Assembly: GCF_029961765.1 (NCBI RefSeq)
Contig: NZ_CP124681.1
Location: 1,860,001-1,924,000, forward strand
Length of the DNA stretch: 64,000 nucleotides
Direction: 5' to 3'
DNA from: Nocardioides sp. QY071
GTDB taxonomy: Bacteria; Actinomycetota; Actinomycetes; Propionibacteriales; Nocardioidaceae
The notes below the pieces were generated by a model. The model worked only from the letters and a program-made list of their open reading frames with translations. It was not told the origin of the DNA and did no database searches. The translations under genes and the position numbers were made by a program. Numbering within the stretch: the first letter of the stretch is position 1; every line of letters begins with the position of its first letter. Of the stretch, positions 20,143-30,349 are shown piece by piece.

Positions 20143-20997
20143 ATGTCCGCTCCGACGCTGGACGGCATCCACCACGTCAAGCTCCCGGTCCGGGACCTGG
20201 CCCGGTCGCGCGAGTGGTACGAGTCCCGGCTGGGCTACCGCAAGGTGCTCGAGTTCGTCGAGGACGGCGTGCTGCGCGGCATCTCGATGCTGCATCCCAA
20301 CGGCGGCCCGGAGGTGGCGCTGCGGCTCGCCCCCGAGCAGGCCGCTGCGTCGGCGGCGTTCGACCACTTCGCGATCGGGGTCCCGACCCAGCAGTCGTTG
20401 GACGACCTCGCCGCCCGCCTCGCCGCGCTCGGTGAGGAGCACGCCGGGATCCGGGTCGCGACGATCGGATGGATCCTGCCCGGGCTGCACGACCCGGACG
20501 GGCACGAGGTGCGCTTCTACACGACCCGGGTGCCCGAGTCCGACCCGGTCGCCGTGGCGGTGGCCTCGCTGCACCTCATGGCGGGCGGGACGCGGGAGGA
20601 GTTCCACGCGGTGTTCGCCCCCGACGCCGTCAACCGGGAGTCCGTCACCGAGCCGCCCGAGACCCGGGGGCGCGGGCCGGCGGCCTTCCTGGCCACCTCG
20701 GACTGGCTCCGCTCGGCCTTCTCCGACCTGGCGTGGGAGGTCCACGCGACCGCGCGGACCGGCGACCTCGTGGCGGTCCACGCCACCATGTCCGGCCGCC
20801 AGACGGGCCCGTTCGTCACGTACGGGCCCGACGGTGGTGTCCAGGCGTCCTTCCCGCCGGCCGGCGGGTCGTTCGCGGTCACCCAGAGCCACTGGTTCCG
20901 GGTCCACGACGGCCAGGTGACCGAGCACTGGGCGAACCGGGACGACCTGGCGATGGGCATGCAGCTCGGCTGGGGACCTCCCCTCGCCGAGCACTGA
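20143..20997 (+). CDS. Two-domain VOC (glyoxalase-like) / SnoaL-like fusion protein
   Basis: This 284-residue protein combines two small-molecule folds. Residues about 6-135 form a VOC domain (DGIHHVKLPVRDLARSREWYE ... GLHDPDGHEVRFY) with the His and Glu positions that usually bind a metal. Residues about 145-275 resemble a SnoaL/NTF2-like polyketide-cyclase fold (FHAVFAPDAVNRE ... SHWFRVHDGQVTEHWANRDDLAM). Such pairs can catalyse isomerisation, ring opening or dioxygenation; the substrate is unknown. CTGGAGGC precedes the ATG. It is divergent from, and evidently controlled by, the TetR gene. Confidence 0.8.
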   Translation: MSAPTLDGIHHVKLPVRDLARSREWYESRLGYRKVLEFVEDGVLRGISMLHPNGGPEVALRLAPEQAAASAAFDHFAIGVPTQQSLDDLAARLAALGEEHAGIRVATIGWILPGLHDPDGHEVRFYTTRVPESDPVAVAVASLHLMAGGTREEFHAVFAPDAVNRESVTEPPETRGRGPAAFLATSDWLRSAFSDLAWEVHATARTGDLVAVHATMSGRQTGPFVTYGPDGGVQASFPPAGGSFAVTQSHWFRVHDGQVTEHWANRDDLAMGMQLGWGPPLAEH

Positions 20998-21003
20998 GCG
21001 CGC

Positions 21004-21942
21004 TCAGGCGTGCCAGCCGCGCCGCTCGGCCAGCCAGTGGTCGATGACGTCGCGCTGCCAGGCCTGCGCCGCGCGCAGGTGCGGCGACGTGGCGGGGACG
21101 GGCTGGTCGGCGCTGGCGGCGAAGTAGCCGAGGATCAGGGCCAGGAACACGTCGACGTCCTCGGCCGGCACACTCGCGAGCAGCGGGTGGGCGGCGATGT
21201 GCGCGTCCACGTCGAGTCCGTCGCCGCGCGGGCCGATCAGGAGGATCAGCGAGTCCAACCAGGCGGCGCCGACGGTCGGCCAGTTCCAGTCGCACAGCAG
21301 GGCGCTGCCGTCGGGCCGGACCAGGATGTTGTCGTCGCGGATGTCGGTGTGGACGAGGGTGTCGCCGGCGACGACCTCGGCGTACCGGTCGGCCAGGGCC
21401 CGCAGCTCGTCGCGCCGCGGGTGGGTGACCCGGTCCCACAGGGCCGGCCACGACGCGAAGTCGTCGACGGCGCTGTCCAGCGCGATGCCCGGCGCGGGGG
21501 TCAGCGACTCCGCGATGGTCACCGTCATCGCGGACGCGGACGCGAGGTCCTCGGCGGTCCAGGGGCGGTGCGGGGCGCGCGCGTCGACGTACTCGGTGGC
21601 GAGCAGGAACCAGTCGGCGACCTCGTCGGTCCACAGCAGCCCCGGAGCCGGTACGCCGGCCGGGAGCCCCGCGAGCTTGCGCGCCTCCTCGCGGTACGCG
21701 TCGGCGAAGAGCCGTTGCGCCTTGGTGGAAGCCGCCTTCACGAACGTGCGGGTCCCGTCGTCGCAGGTCAGCACCGAGGCGAACCCGGGGGTGTACCCGC
21801 CGTCCTGGGATACCGCGTCCACGACCGGCGAGCCGAGCCGCTGCTCGACCGCGCGCCGTACGAGCGGGGGCAGGTGCACCCAGGACAGGCGGCGGGCGGT
21901 GCGACCGTGGGGGATGACGGTGGGGAACACGCGGCCCATCAT
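21004..21942 (-). CDS. Aminoglycoside-phosphotransferase-fold kinase
   Basis: This 312-residue APH/choline-kinase-fold protein (PF01636) has the catalytic loop HTDIRDDNIL (Asp200, Asn205) and the metal motif LCDWNWP (Asp218), so it should bind ATP and transfer phosphate. The acceptor is unknown, and resistance cannot be assumed since the family phosphorylates many small alcohols. Its ATG overlaps the TGA of the LacI gene upstream (ATGA), so the two are probably cotranscribed and coupled. A second ATG three bases downstream is possible. Confidence 0.8.
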   Translation of the reverse strand: MMGRVFPTVIPHGRTARRLSWVHLPPLVRRAVEQRLGSPVVDAVSQDGGYTPGFASVLTCDDGTRTFVKAASTKAQRLFADAYREEARKLAGLPAGVPAPGLLWTDEVADWFLLATEYVDARAPHRPWTAEDLASASAMTVTIAESLTPAPGIALDSAVDDFASWPALWDRVTHPRRDELRALADRYAEVVAGDTLVHTDIRDDNILVRPDGSALLCDWNWPTVGAAWLDSLILLIGPRGDGLDVDAHIAAHPLLASVPAEDVDVFLALILGYFAASADQPVPATSPHLRAAQAWQRDVIDHWLAERRGWHA

Positions 21943-22979
21943 GGCTGAGGGCCCGGCGGCGTCGACGAGGCCCGCACGACCAGTCGCCCCACCCGCTGCT
22001 CACCGTGGTCGGGGAGGGGCCGGTCGTCGAGGCGGGCGGCGAGGACCTCGACGGCGCGCCGGGCGAGCTCGTCGGGCTGCAGGTCGATGGAGGAGATGGT
22101 GGGGTGGGCGGCGCGCAGGCTCTCGGCATCGGACCCGGCGACGATCCGGACGTCGGCGGGGACCCGCAGGCCGTGCTCGGCGAGGACCGCGACGACGCCG
22201 AGAGCATGGTTGCTGGTGAGGGCGTAGACGCCGTCCGGCGCGGGCCCGGACGCGAGCAGGGTCCTGGCGGCGCGGCGCCCGCCCTCGTCGTCGAGGTGCT
22301 CGGGGACGTGGACCATCGAGGGGGTGATCCGGCGGTAGCGGGCCCAGCGCTGGTAGACGGCGGCCGTGCGGAGGTTCCACTCGTTGCGGTCGGTGCCGGT
22401 GACCAGCGCGATCCGGCGCGCGCCGCTGTCCCAGAGGTGGTCGAGGGCGAGGGTGGTGAGCCGGCCGGACTCGATGTCGACGTGGGGCGGGGATTCAGGT
22501 CCGAGGGGGACGCCCGGGACCTCCCCGACGGTCACGAAGGGGATCCCGGCGCTGGTCAGCATCGCGACCAGCGGGTCGTCGGTGACCGGCTCGGTGACGA
22601 TGAACCCGTCGCTGGCCAGGGCAGCGCCCGCGGCGCGCGGTCCGGTCGGGTCCGAGACGAGCATCAGCCCGAGCCCCTCGGCGAGCGAGGCGACGGCCGC
22701 GGCGCCGGCGAACCGCGCGAAGTAGTCGACGTCGACGAGGAGGTCGGGCCGCAGCGCGTCGAGCTGGCGGGCGACGAGGGCGATCACCCCGAGCCGGTTG
22801 CGGCGCAGGCCCTGGGCGATCACGTCGGGCCGGTAGCCGAGGTCGTGGGCGGCGGTGCGCACCCGCTGCTGGGTGGCCGGCGCGACGGTGCCGTTGCCGG
22901 TGAAGGTGTGCGACACCGTGGTGACCGAGACGCCCGCCCGGTGCGCGACGTCGCGGATGGTGGGGCGCCGCGCGGTCAC
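21939..22979 (-). CDS. LacI-family repressor of the NCS1 permease/amidohydrolase operon
   Basis: This 346-residue LacI/GalR repressor has the N-terminal helix-turn-helix and hinge (about residues 6-55, IRDVAHRAGVSVTTVSHTF) and a periplasmic-binding-like effector domain. GTG 22979 is confirmed by a TACCGT -10 six bases upstream. Two LacI-type operators with central CG lie in the 114-base space to the divergent permease operon. The target suggests a purine, pyrimidine or hydantoin-like effector, but this is inference. The APH-fold kinase downstream overlaps its stop. Confidence 0.92.
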   Translation of the reverse strand: MTARRPTIRDVAHRAGVSVTTVSHTFTGNGTVAPATQQRVRTAAHDLGYRPDVIAQGLRRNRLGVIALVARQLDALRPDLLVDVDYFARFAGAAAVASLAEGLGLMLVSDPTGPRAAGAALASDGFIVTEPVTDDPLVAMLTSAGIPFVTVGEVPGVPLGPESPPHVDIESGRLTTLALDHLWDSGARRIALVTGTDRNEWNLRTAAVYQRWARYRRITPSMVHVPEHLDDEGGRRAARTLLASGPAPDGVYALTSNHALGVVAVLAEHGLRVPADVRIVAGSDAESLRAAHPTISSIDLQPDELARRAVEVLAARLDDRPLPDHGEQRVGRLVVRASSTPPGPQP

Positions 22980-22985
22980 CCGGCC

Positions 22986-22991
22986 ACGGTA
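22986..22991 (-). promoter_or_regulatory. -10 element TACCGT for the LacI gene (leaderless)
   Basis: On the minus strand TACCGT is followed by six bases and GTG 22979. Confidence 0.55.
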
Positions 22992-22998
22992 GGCCCGC

Positions 22999-23012
22999 CC
23001 AAACCGTTTTGG
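22999..23012. promoter_or_regulatory. LacI-family operator 1
   Basis: CCAAACCGTTTTGG is a palindrome around a central CG with 12 of 14 positions symmetric. It lies just upstream of the LacI -10 on the minus strand. Confidence 0.75.
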
Positions 23013-23034
23013 CCAGGGTGGCGGAAGGTCTGGT

Positions 23035-23048
23035 CCAAATCGTTTTGG
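23035..23048. promoter_or_regulatory. LacI-family operator 2
   Basis: CCAAATCGTTTTGG has the same form as operator 1 and lies 36 bp from it. It sits between the -35 and -10 regions of the permease promoter (TAGCGT at 23054-23059), where a bound repressor would block initiation. Confidence 0.75.
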
Positions 23049-23053
23049 CTCCC

Positions 23054-23059
23054 TAGCGT
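23054..23059 (+). promoter_or_regulatory. -10 element TAGCGT for the NCS1 permease operon
   Basis: TAGCGT lies six bases downstream of operator 2 and 34 bases before ATG 23094. Confidence 0.5.
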
Positions 23060-23093
23060 GACGGCCGACACACCGACCGAACCCGGGGGAGCC

Positions 23094-24512
23094 ATGGCCA
23101 TCGACCAGACACAAGCGCCGCGCGACGAGGGCCTGCTGCCCGGCCACGTCGAGACCCACGGCATCGACGTCATCCCCGACAGCGAGCGCACCGGAACCGC
23201 CCGCAGCCTGTTCGCGCTCTGGGTCGCGCCGAACGTCAACTACCTCTCGTTCGTCGTCGGCGGCGTGCTCGTCCTGATCGGCCTGAGCCTGGCCCAGGCG
23301 ATCGCCGCGGTCGTCGTGGGCTGCCTGTTCTCGATCGCCACCGGCATCGTCGCGGTGACCGGTCCCGTCTCCGGCACGCCCAGCCAGGTCGCGACCCGGG
23401 CCATGTACGGCGTGCGCGGCAACCGGGTCGCCATCGCGGTCAACGGCTGGTTCGTCTCGGTCTGCTACATCGCGCTGAACTGGCTGACCGCCTCGGTCAT
23501 CGGCTTCGCCCTCACCGAGCGGATCGGGCTCGGCTCCTCGACGCCGGTCCAGGTGCTCGTCGTCCTGGTCATCGCATCGGCGACGACCGCGATCTCGATC
23601 TACGGCCAGGGCCTGATCATGCGGCTCTACGGCCCGCTCTCGGCCGGCCTGACCGTCGTGTTCCTGGTCGTGTCCGGATTCCTCGTGGCGAAGGCCGACC
23701 TCGCCTACGCGCCGCCGGTCGCCCTGCACGGCGCCGACCTGTGGCTCGCCTGGGTCGCCGGCGTCACCCTCATCGCCGCGACCCCGCTGTCGTACACGAT
23801 CAGCTCCGACTTCGCCCGCTACCTGCCCCGCGACACCAACCCGGTCGCCGTCGCCACCTGGACCGCGCTCGGCAACGCCGTCCCCGGCATCGTGCTGCTC
23901 ACCGTCGGCATCCTGGCCGCCACCGTCACCGACCTGTCCGACCCGGAGGCCGGCCTGAAGGGCATCGTCCCGGGCTGGCTGGTCACGGTCTTCCTGGTCG
24001 CGATCATCATCGGCATCCTCGCCAACAACGCGCTCACGACGTACAGCTCCGGACTCGCACTCCAGGCCGTCGGCCTGCCGTTCTCCCGCGTGGTCAGCGT
24101 CGCCGTCACCGCCGTCGTCGGTGTCGCGATGACGCTCTACGCGCTGTTCGTCTTCGACTTCCTCGACACCGTCAGCAGCAGCCTGGTCCTGCTCGTCAGC
24201 CTGGTGGGCCCGATCATGGCGATCTACGTGACCGACATCCTGATGCGCCGCAACGCCTACGACGGCGTGGAGCTCAGCGACAGCAGCCCCGGCTCGCGCT
24301 ACTGGTACACCGGGGGCGTCAACCTCGCCGGCGCCATCGCCTGCCTCACCGCCTTCGTCGCCGCGCTCATGTGCGCCAGCACGGAGGCCTTCACCGGTCC
24401 GGTCGCGAAGGCGCTGGACGGCCTCGACCTGTCCGTCCCGGTCGGCATGATCGGCGCCTCGGCGCTGTACGTCGGCCTGACCCGCCTGTTCTACGGAAGG
24501 AATGCCCGATGA
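23094..24512 (+). CDS. NCS1-family purine/cytosine-type permease
   Basis: This 472-residue membrane protein of the nucleobase:cation symporter-1 family (PF02133, CodB-like) has about twelve helices. It begins with a soluble DVIPDSERTGTARSLF and the first-helix motif FALWVAPNVNY, as in cytosine permeases. It also contains the SDFARYLPRDTNP motif between helices. The cargo is probably a nucleobase, hydantoin or similar N-heterocycle. GGGGGAGCC precedes the ATG. Its stop overlaps the amidohydrolase ATG (ATGA), so uptake and hydrolysis form one operon under LacI control. Confidence 0.92.
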   Translation: MAIDQTQAPRDEGLLPGHVETHGIDVIPDSERTGTARSLFALWVAPNVNYLSFVVGGVLVLIGLSLAQAIAAVVVGCLFSIATGIVAVTGPVSGTPSQVATRAMYGVRGNRVAIAVNGWFVSVCYIALNWLTASVIGFALTERIGLGSSTPVQVLVVLVIASATTAISIYGQGLIMRLYGPLSAGLTVVFLVVSGFLVAKADLAYAPPVALHGADLWLAWVAGVTLIAATPLSYTISSDFARYLPRDTNPVAVATWTALGNAVPGIVLLTVGILAATVTDLSDPEAGLKGIVPGWLVTVFLVAIIIGILANNALTTYSSGLALQAVGLPFSRVVSVAVTAVVGVAMTLYALFVFDFLDTVSSSLVLLVSLVGPIMAIYVTDILMRRNAYDGVELSDSSPGSRYWYTGGVNLAGAIACLTAFVAALMCASTEAFTGPVAKALDGLDLSVPVGMIGASALYVGLTRLFYGRNAR

Positions 24513-26107
24513 GCCGCGCGACCGGCACCGTCGTCCTGCGCAACGCCCGGATCTTCACCGCCGACCCCGACCAGCCGTGGGCCGGGTCCGTCGAGATCGC
24601 GGACGGCCGGGTCCGCGGCCTGGACCGGCCGGTGCCTGCAGGAGCCGAGGTGATCGACCTCGACGGTGCCTTCGTGCTGCCGGGCTTCGTCGACGCTCAC
24701 ACCCACCTCGTCGAGCTGGGCGCCTCCGCGGAGGAGGTCGGGCTCGTCGACGCCGCGGACATCGCCGACATCCAGGCGCGCGTGGCGGCCGCCGCGGCCG
24801 AGGGCCGCACCCGGGTGATCGGCAACAGCTGGCTCTTCCCGGCCCTGGAGGGCCGCGCGCCGCACAGGGACATCCTCGACACGGTCGTCCCGGACGTGCC
24901 CGTCTACCTGCAGTCCAACGACCTGCACTCGACGTGGTGCAACTCCGCCGCGCTCCGTGAGCTCGGCATCGACGCCGCCACCCCGGACCCGATCGGCGGG
25001 ACCATCGAGCGCGACGCCGACGGCGAGGCCACCGGTCTGCTCAGCGAGATGGCGGCCCTGGGCCTGGCCCGCAGCTTCCTCGCCGCCCAGGTCACCGACG
25101 CCGACCGTGACGCCTGGCTGCAGGCCGGCATGGCCCGCTACCTCGCCGACGGCGTCACCACGGTCGTCGACATGGGCGTCGAGGACCACGACCTCGCGAC
25201 CTTCGAGCGGGCGCTGGCCGCCGACGCGCTGCCGCTGCGGGTGGTCGGGCACTGGCTGGTGAAGCCGTCGGCGAGCGAGGCCGAGAACCTCGCCCAGGTC
25301 GAGACCGCGCTCGCCCACGCTCGCCGCCTCGACGGCGACCGGCTGCGGATCACCGGCATCAAGATCATGGCCGACGGCGTCATCGACAGTTGCACGGCCT
25401 CGATGGCCAGGCCGTACGCCGACGGCAGCAACGCCGCCCCGATCTGGGACCGCGAGGCGCTGACCCCCGTCGTCGTCGCCGCGGACGCCGCCGGCCTGCA
25501 GATCGCGATCCACGCCATCGGCGACGAGGCCTCCGCCATCGCTCTCGACGCCCTCGAGGAGGCGATCCGGGTCAACGGACCCCGCGAGCGGCGCCACCGC
25601 ATGGAGCACCTCGAGGTGGTCTCCGAGGAGAGCGTCGCCCGGCTCGCCCGGCTCGGTGTCGTCGCGTCGATGCAGCCGGTGCACGCCGACCCGGCCGTCC
25701 AGGACAACTGGCGCGCGATGCTCGGCGACGAGCGGGTCGAGCGCGGCTACCCGTGGCGCGAGATGACCGACGCGGGCGCGGTGCTCGCGTTCGGCACCGA
25801 CGCTCCCACGGCGCCGCACCTCCCGCTGCACAACATGTACGTCGCCACCACCCGCCGCTCCGCGCTGGTGGAGGGGCTGCCGGCCAACACCCCGCACCTC
25901 GCCGTACCGCTGGCCGAGGCGTTGACCCACGCCACCCGGGACGCGGCGTACGCGTCCCGGATGGAGGGGACCATCGGCACCATCGCGCCCGGCCGGTCCG
26001 CCGACCTCGTGGTGCTGGCCGCCGACCCGTTCGCCGACGAGCCGGAGGCGCTGCTGAAGACGCAGGTGCTGCGCACCTACGCGGCGGGGTCCAACGTCCT
26101 GGTGTAG
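24509..26107 (+). CDS. Metal-dependent amidohydrolase (YtcJ-like, amidohydrolase 3)
   Basis: This 532-residue amidohydrolase-superfamily enzyme (PF07969) is expected to hydrolyse an amide, amidine or cyclic N-compound with one or two metals. Visible ligands are DAHTHL near residue 67, IHAIGDEA, HRMEHLEV and the FGTDAP Asp. The N-terminal beta-sandwich AGSVEIADGRVRGL and the C-terminal GTIAPGRSADLVVLAADP are typical. It is translationally coupled to the permease upstream, so its substrate is presumably what that permease imports. The 3' end overlaps the convergent phoD by 31 bases. Confidence 0.9.
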   Translation: MSRATGTVVLRNARIFTADPDQPWAGSVEIADGRVRGLDRPVPAGAEVIDLDGAFVLPGFVDAHTHLVELGASAEEVGLVDAADIADIQARVAAAAAEGRTRVIGNSWLFPALEGRAPHRDILDTVVPDVPVYLQSNDLHSTWCNSAALRELGIDAATPDPIGGTIERDADGEATGLLSEMAALGLARSFLAAQVTDADRDAWLQAGMARYLADGVTTVVDMGVEDHDLATFERALAADALPLRVVGHWLVKPSASEAENLAQVETALAHARRLDGDRLRITGIKIMADGVIDSCTASMARPYADGSNAAPIWDREALTPVVVAADAAGLQIAIHAIGDEASAIALDALEEAIRVNGPRERRHRMEHLEVVSEESVARLARLGVVASMQPVHADPAVQDNWRAMLGDERVERGYPWREMTDAGAVLAFGTDAPTAPHLPLHNMYVATTRRSALVEGLPANTPHLAVPLAEALTHATRDAAYASRMEGTIGTIAPGRSADLVVLAADPFADEPEALLKTQVLRTYAAGSNVLV

Positions 26108-27651
26108 ATCGCCGCACCGTCGACATCGCGCAGGGTCACCGTCAGCCGACCGCTGTGACCGTCGACCTCGACCTCGCCGAAGAACTGGAAGCCCTGCGCG
26201 GGTGAGGCGTTGGCGGCCGGTGGGGCAGCGACGAAGTCGGCCACCGGGCCGAACGTGCCGTCCAGCGCGTTCGGCCCGAACGCGCCCGCGTTGAGCGGGC
26301 CGGAGACGAACTCCCAGAACGGGTCGAAGGCCTGGTACGCCGCCCGGTCGGGTGAGTAGTGGTGGGCCGCCGTGTAGTGCACGTCGGCGGTCAGCCACAC
26401 GTGGTTGCGGATCCCGGCGCGCTGCAGAGCGGTCAGCACCCGCGCGATGTCGATCTCGCGGCCCAGCGGGGCGCCCGGGTCGCCCTGCGCGAGGCCCTCC
26501 TGCGCGCTGGCGCCGTCGGGCACGACCAGGCCGAGCGGCAGGTCGTTGGCGATCACCTTCCAGGTCGCCCTCGACCGCCGCAGCTCGCGGATCAGCCACG
26601 CGGTCTGCTCCTCGCCGAGCACGCCGCCGTCGCCGACCGGCTCGCGGTTGCCGGTGTTGGGGTCCTTGTGCGTGCGCATGTCGAGGACGAACAGGTCGAG
26701 GTGCCGCCCGTACCGGATCACCCGGTAGACCCGGCCCTCGGAGTCCGGCGAGATCGAGGCGACCGGAACGTACTCGTGGAACGCCTGCCGCGCCCGCGCG
26801 GCGAGTACGTCGATCCGCTTCTCGGTGTAGCGGGCGTCGTCGAGGACCTGGCCGGGGAACCAGTTGTTGCGCACCTCGTGGTCGTCCCACTGCGAGACCT
26901 GGGACGTCTCGGCGAGGAACGCACGCCAGTTGTCGGCCATCAGGTTGTAGCGGTACTGCCCGCGGTACTCGTCGAGCGTCTCGGCGACCTTGGACTTCTC
27001 CGGGGTCACCAGGTTGTGCCAGGTCGACCCGTCGGGCAGCGCCACCGACGCCTGGACCGGCCCGTCGGCGTACACGTTGTCGCCGCTGCACAGGAAGAAG
27101 TCGGCGTTGCGGGCCCGCATCCCGTCGGCGATCCGGAAGCCGCCGTACGCCGGGTTCACGCCCCAGCCCTGCCCCGCGATGTCGCCCGACCACAGGAACC
27201 GGACGTCGTCACGGCGGCCCGGCGCGGTCCGCAGCCGCCCGAGGACCGGTGCGCTGGTCGCGCGGTGGTCGTGGAGGTCGACGGCCCGGATCCGGTAGTG
27301 CAGGTCGGTGGCCTCGGGCAGGTCGCCGAGCACGATCTGTCCGGTCAGGTCGGTGCCGGGCGTGACGACCGGGCCCCGCACGGTCCGGGCCCTGAGGAAG
27401 GACGGGTCGCGGCTGATCTCGGCGACCAGCCGCGACGGGCGGTCGGCCTTCGACCACAGCACGGCCGAGCCGGGCCGGACGTCGCCGGACTGGACGCCGA
27501 ACGGCAGCGCCGGGCGGTCGCGGCGCACGAGCAGGGGAGCGGCCGAGGAGCGGGCGGGGAGCAGGCCGGAGGCGGCGGCAGCGCTCGCCGTCAGGACGGC
27601 GCCCCGCAGGAGGGCGCGACGGGAGGTGGGTTCCGGGGAGGCCGAGATCAT
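26077..27651 (-). CDS. phoD: Tat-exported alkaline phosphatase D (PhoD family)
   Basis: This 524-residue PhoD-family phosphodiesterase/monoesterase carries a twin-arginine signal (TSRRALLRG near residue 9, then a hydrophobic stretch to about 35). It has an N-terminal Ig-like domain and a metallophosphoesterase core with WSGDIAG, GDNVYADGP, WDDHEVRNNW and LTADVHYTAAH as metal ligands. It would fold in the cytoplasm and act outside the cell to release phosphate. ATG 27651 is chosen as it begins the Tat signal. It is convergent with the amidohydrolase and overlaps its last 31 bases. GTTCA repeats spaced 22 bases apart lie upstream. Confidence 0.93.
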   Translation of the reverse strand: MISASPEPTSRRALLRGAVLTASAAAASGLLPARSSAAPLLVRRDRPALPFGVQSGDVRPGSAVLWSKADRPSRLVAEISRDPSFLRARTVRGPVVTPGTDLTGQIVLGDLPEATDLHYRIRAVDLHDHRATSAPVLGRLRTAPGRRDDVRFLWSGDIAGQGWGVNPAYGGFRIADGMRARNADFFLCSGDNVYADGPVQASVALPDGSTWHNLVTPEKSKVAETLDEYRGQYRYNLMADNWRAFLAETSQVSQWDDHEVRNNWFPGQVLDDARYTEKRIDVLAARARQAFHEYVPVASISPDSEGRVYRVIRYGRHLDLFVLDMRTHKDPNTGNREPVGDGGVLGEEQTAWLIRELRRSRATWKVIANDLPLGLVVPDGASAQEGLAQGDPGAPLGREIDIARVLTALQRAGIRNHVWLTADVHYTAAHHYSPDRAAYQAFDPFWEFVSGPLNAGAFGPNALDGTFGPVADFVAAPPAANASPAQGFQFFGEVEVDGHSGRLTVTLRDVDGAAIYTRTLDPAA

Positions 27652-27697
27652 GGCGCCACGCTGTCGGCGTACGGCGAACGGCGAGCCCCGTCGACGG

Positions 27698-27724
27698 TGA
27701 ACCGCGGGCGGCGAATTCCTGAAC
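27698..27724 (-). promoter_or_regulatory. Possible PHO-box repeats before phoD
   Basis: On the minus strand two GTTCA units (27724 to 27720, and 27702 to 27698) are spaced 22 bases, twice the 11-base PhoP repeat. The unit between them does not match, so this is suggestive only. Confidence 0.25.
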
Positions 27725-27754
27725 CGCGTCCCGCTCGGGGACAATGGAGCCACC

Positions 27755-29626
<1,872 letters not shown>

Positions 29627-29629
29627 GGC

Positions 29630-30286
29630 TCAGGGCTCCCACACCGCCCCGTCGTGCGCGAACACGACGCGGCGCGGGTCGAGGGCCAGGATCCGGCGCA
29701 TCCACGGGCTCTGCTGGTCGGCTGCCGCGTGCGCCGCCCACTCCGCAGCGGTGTCGTGGGCCTGGCCGGCGAGCACGACCGTGCCGTCCGCGCAGGCCAC
29801 GACGAGCGACTGGTGACCCTCGACGTGCCCCGGCGTCGGTACGACGACCACCCCCGTCGCGAGCTCGGCCTCCCCGTCCAGCAGCTCGTAGCGCGCGCCG
29901 GGGAAGTCGACGAGCTCCGGCACCGTGTAGTCCGGCCCGCGGGCGATCTCCAGCTCGCCGCGCTGGGCGAGGACCGGCCGTCCGGCGAGCAGCGGGTTGC
30001 CGCCGATGTGGTCGAAGTGCAGATGACAGTTGACCACGACGGCGACCTCGTCGAGGTCCACGCCGACACGTGCCAGCGCCTCCGGGAGGGGGACCCGGGT
30101 GGGCTGGTAGTGCGCCTCGGTCTCCGCGCCGGCATCGCCCATCCCGGTGTCGAGCAGGACCAGCCCGGCCGACGTGCGGACGACGTACCCGAGCACCGCC
30201 TCGACCCGCGGCCGCCCGGTGCCGGTCTCCGCGGCCGGGCGCACGAAGCTGCCGAGGTCGATGCGCCGCACGTCGTCCATCCGCAT
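29630..30286 (-). CDS. Metallo-beta-lactamase-fold hydrolase (lactonase-like)
   Basis: This 218-residue MBL-fold enzyme has the HxHxDH motif in NCHLHFDHIGGN (His88, His90, Asp92, His93), TPGHVEGHQSLV for the third His and a C-terminal VFAHDG. The overall pattern is close to the AHL-lactonase and related hydrolase groups, but activity on homoserine lactones is not implied. ATG 30286 lies exactly six bases after TAGCGT on the minus strand, predicting a leaderless message. It is divergent from the lipoprotein gene. Confidence 0.85.
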   Translation of the reverse strand: MRMDDVRRIDLGSFVRPAAETGTGRPRVEAVLGYVVRTSAGLVLLDTGMGDAGAETEAHYQPTRVPLPEALARVGVDLDEVAVVVNCHLHFDHIGGNPLLAGRPVLAQRGELEIARGPDYTVPELVDFPGARYELLDGEAELATGVVVVPTPGHVEGHQSLVVACADGTVVLAGQAHDTAAEWAAHAAADQQSPWMRRILALDPRRVVFAHDGAVWEP

Positions 30287-30292
30287 GCACCC

Positions 30293-30298
30293 ACGCTA
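30293..30298 (-). promoter_or_regulatory. -10 element TAGCGT for the MBL hydrolase (leaderless)
   Basis: On the minus strand TAGCGT, six bases, then ATG 30286. Confidence 0.55.
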
Positions 30299-30337
30299 GG
30301 CGTGGGGACAAGAGGGTTGCCGGTCGCGGCGAGGGGA

Positions 30338-30343
30338 CAGGAT
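30338..30343 (+). promoter_or_regulatory. -10 element CAGGAT for the PQQ-like lipoprotein (leaderless)
   Basis: CAGGAT, six bases, then GTG 30350. Confidence 0.5.
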
Positions 30344-30349
30344 GCCGCC

